Assembly: GCA_009784145.1 (NCBI GenBank)
Contig: WRCI01000022.1
Location: 1-14,581, forward strand
DNA length: 14,581 nt
Origin: Methanobrevibacter sp.
GTDB taxonomy: Archaea; Methanobacteriota; Methanobacteria; Methanobacteriales; Methanobacteriaceae
Reading direction: 5' to 3'
In this document: in pieces, positions 13,595 through 14,581 of the stretch
Position numbering within the stretch: position 1 is the stretch's first letter
Layout: the number at the start of each line of letters is the position of its first letter
Notes under the pieces: generated by a model
Told to the model about the DNA's origin: nothing
The model's database searches: none
What the model saw: the letters and a program-made list of their open reading frames with translations, nothing else
Made by a program: the position numbers and the translations under genes

Positions 13595-13614
13595 ATTCTT
13601 AAAAAAATAAGAAT
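13595..13614 (-). terminator. Terminator after fusA
   Basis: On the minus strand, ATTCTTA pairs with TAAGAAT around a loop of six T residues, starting 18 bases after the fusA stop. The T run, preceded by another T-rich stretch, fits an archaeal oligo-T stop signal. Confidence 0.5.
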
Positions 13615-13632
13615 AAATGAAAAAGAATAAAA

Positions 13633-14581
13633 TTATCCAATATAATGCTCAGGACCATAAGGTTCTGGAGATAAGCCTTTTCTTTCTCTTATTTCTCTAA
13701 TTACTTGTTTTTGTAACTCATTTGGTAACCTTTCAAATCCTGCATTTTCAGTAGACCATAAACATCTACCTTCAGTAGCAGATCTAATATCTCCTGCAAA
13801 ACCAAACATTTCAGCAACAGGAACTTTAGATTCAATTGATGCCATGTCTCCTTCTTGTCCCATATCAACAATTTGCCCTCTTCTGTTTTGGATTTCACGA
13901 GTAGCATTACCCATGTAATCTTGAGGAGTATTAATAAATACCTTTTGAATTGGTTCAAGTAATGTAGGTTGAGCCATCATAATTGCAGCGAAAATTGCTT
14001 TTCTTATAGATGGAAGAACCTGAGCAGGTCCTCTGTGAACTGCATCTTCGTGAAGCTTAGCATCTACAAGTTTAAATTTTAATCCAAAAGCTATTTCATT
14101 AGCTATTGGTCCTGCATCTAAAGCTGATTCAAAACCTTCAATTAAAAGTTCCCTAACTTCATCTAAATATTGAATACCACGAGTCATATTAAGGAATATA
14201 CTTTTATTGTAGACATCCCAAACTCTACGAGCTTCTTCTTTTTCTAAACCATGTTCCATAAAGGTTGTAGCCATTTCTTTACCTTTAACTTTACCTTCTT
14301 TAATAGATCCTTCAGTAATTGCATCATATACTTGTTGATCTAATGGTTCAACAGTAATATAGAATCTATTGTGTTTATTAGGAGATTTACCTTCAACTGG
14401 ACTATCAATTCTTCCAGCAACAGTTTCTCTGTAAACAACAATTGGCTCAGAAGTTTCTATTTCAACACCTTTTTCATTGATTCTGTAGGTAATAATTTCT
14501 AAGTGAAGTTCACCCATACCTGAAATTAAGTGCTGACCAGTTTCCTCATTAATATCTACACGAACAGTAGGATCTTCTTTA
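13633..14581 (-). CDS. fusA: Translation elongation factor EF-2, C-terminal part (cut by window edge)
   Basis: The last 315 residues of archaeal EF-2 are visible, and the frame is open through the window end. The fragment starts with [20 protein letters not shown] and [10 protein letters not shown] (domain III). It continues through domain IV with the diphthamide loop [14 protein letters not shown] and ends in domain V with [16 protein letters not shown] and the family C-terminus PYGPEHYIG. The histidine that becomes diphthamide is fragment residue 182, codon CAC read from 14037-14035. The protein moves tRNAs and mRNA during translocation. The Met at 14517 is internal (GMGELHLE) and is not a start. 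It precedes tuf by 325 bases. The identity is certain; the GTPase domain lies outside. Confidence 0.98.
   Translation of the reverse strand, partial: KEDPTVRVDINEETGQHLISGMGELHLEIITYRINEKGVEIETSEPIVVYRETVAGRIDSPVEGKSPNKHNRFYITVEPLDQQVYDAITEGSIKEGKVKGKEMATTFMEHGLEKEEARRVWDVYNKSIFLNMTRGIQYLDEVRELLIEGFESALDAGPIANEIAFGLKFKLVDAKLHEDAVHRGPAQVLPSIRKAIFAAIMMAQPTLLEPIQKVFINTPQDYMGNATREIQNRRGQIVDMGQEGDMASIESKVPVAEMFGFAGDIRSATEGRCLWSTENAGFERLPNELQKQVIREIRERKGLSPEPYGPEHYIG

Larger units (their letters stand above)
13308..13632. other. Spacer between fusA and tuf
   Basis: There is no gene in these 325 bases. In transcript order the spacer holds the fusA terminator hairpin (13595-13614) and three imperfect 18-bp repeats (13514-13567). 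A perfect 16-bp palindrome AATTAAAATTTTAATT (13479-13494), the tuf TATA box, the inverted repeat at the start site and the ribosome-binding site follow. Confidence 0.6.

Noticed and set aside
13701..13958. 85-codon minus-strand frame inside fusA
   Set aside because: Out of frame with EF-2, whose conserved protein covers the stretch fully.

Overview
The window reads as a piece of a very AT-rich methanogenic archaeon of the order Methanobacteriales, plausibly Methanobrevibacter or a close relative. The translation factors are of the archaeal EF-1alpha/EF-2 type. Several genes have the archaeal ribosome-binding motif GGTGAT, the tRNA lacks an encoded CCA, UPF0146 is an archaeal family, and oligo-T terminators and TATA-type promoters fit archaeal transcription. 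The genus is inferred from gene content and composition, not proven. Every gene I can support lies on the minus strand, so transcription runs from high to low coordinates.

Right side (about 11300-14581): a str-type translation block of fusA (EF-2, 5' end outside the window), tuf (EF-1alpha), rpsJ (uS10) and a tRNA-Ser(UGA). tuf is followed by a hairpin plus U-tract, and rpsJ appears to have its own TATA box, so the block may not be one simple operon. Middle (about 6376-10788): a cell-envelope cluster of lemA, a 67-residue two-helix membrane protein starting at TTG, a large secreted or membrane-anchored DUF2207 protein with a Gly-rich tail, a UPF0146 Rossmann-like protein and a CPBP-family membrane protease. 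Left (3438-6119): a P-type ATPase whose M6 matches the PMR1/SPCA Ca2+/Mn2+ pumps. It is followed by cbiJ (corrin ring reduction for B12, which methanogens need for methyl transfer), a RimI-like acetyltransferase, carA, and the first 57 codons of carB (glutamine-dependent carbamoyl phosphate synthetase, for pyrimidine and arginine synthesis).

The most unusual property is in the spacers. Many carry a short tandem or direct duplication: 3 x 20-21 bp copied from the end of carA, 4 x 16 bp before the ATPase gene, 4 x 15-17 bp before the CPBP gene, 2 x 21 bp at a 30-bp period before DUF2207, 2 x 18 bp at a 20-bp period before the small membrane gene, 3.6 x 20 bp before lemA and 3 x 18 bp between fusA and tuf. 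Several cover the place where a TATA box or transcription start is expected. The lemA/small protein/DUF2207 group with its neighbours is the best candidate for a poorly described system. No CRISPR array, insertion sequence, prophage or rRNA is visible.
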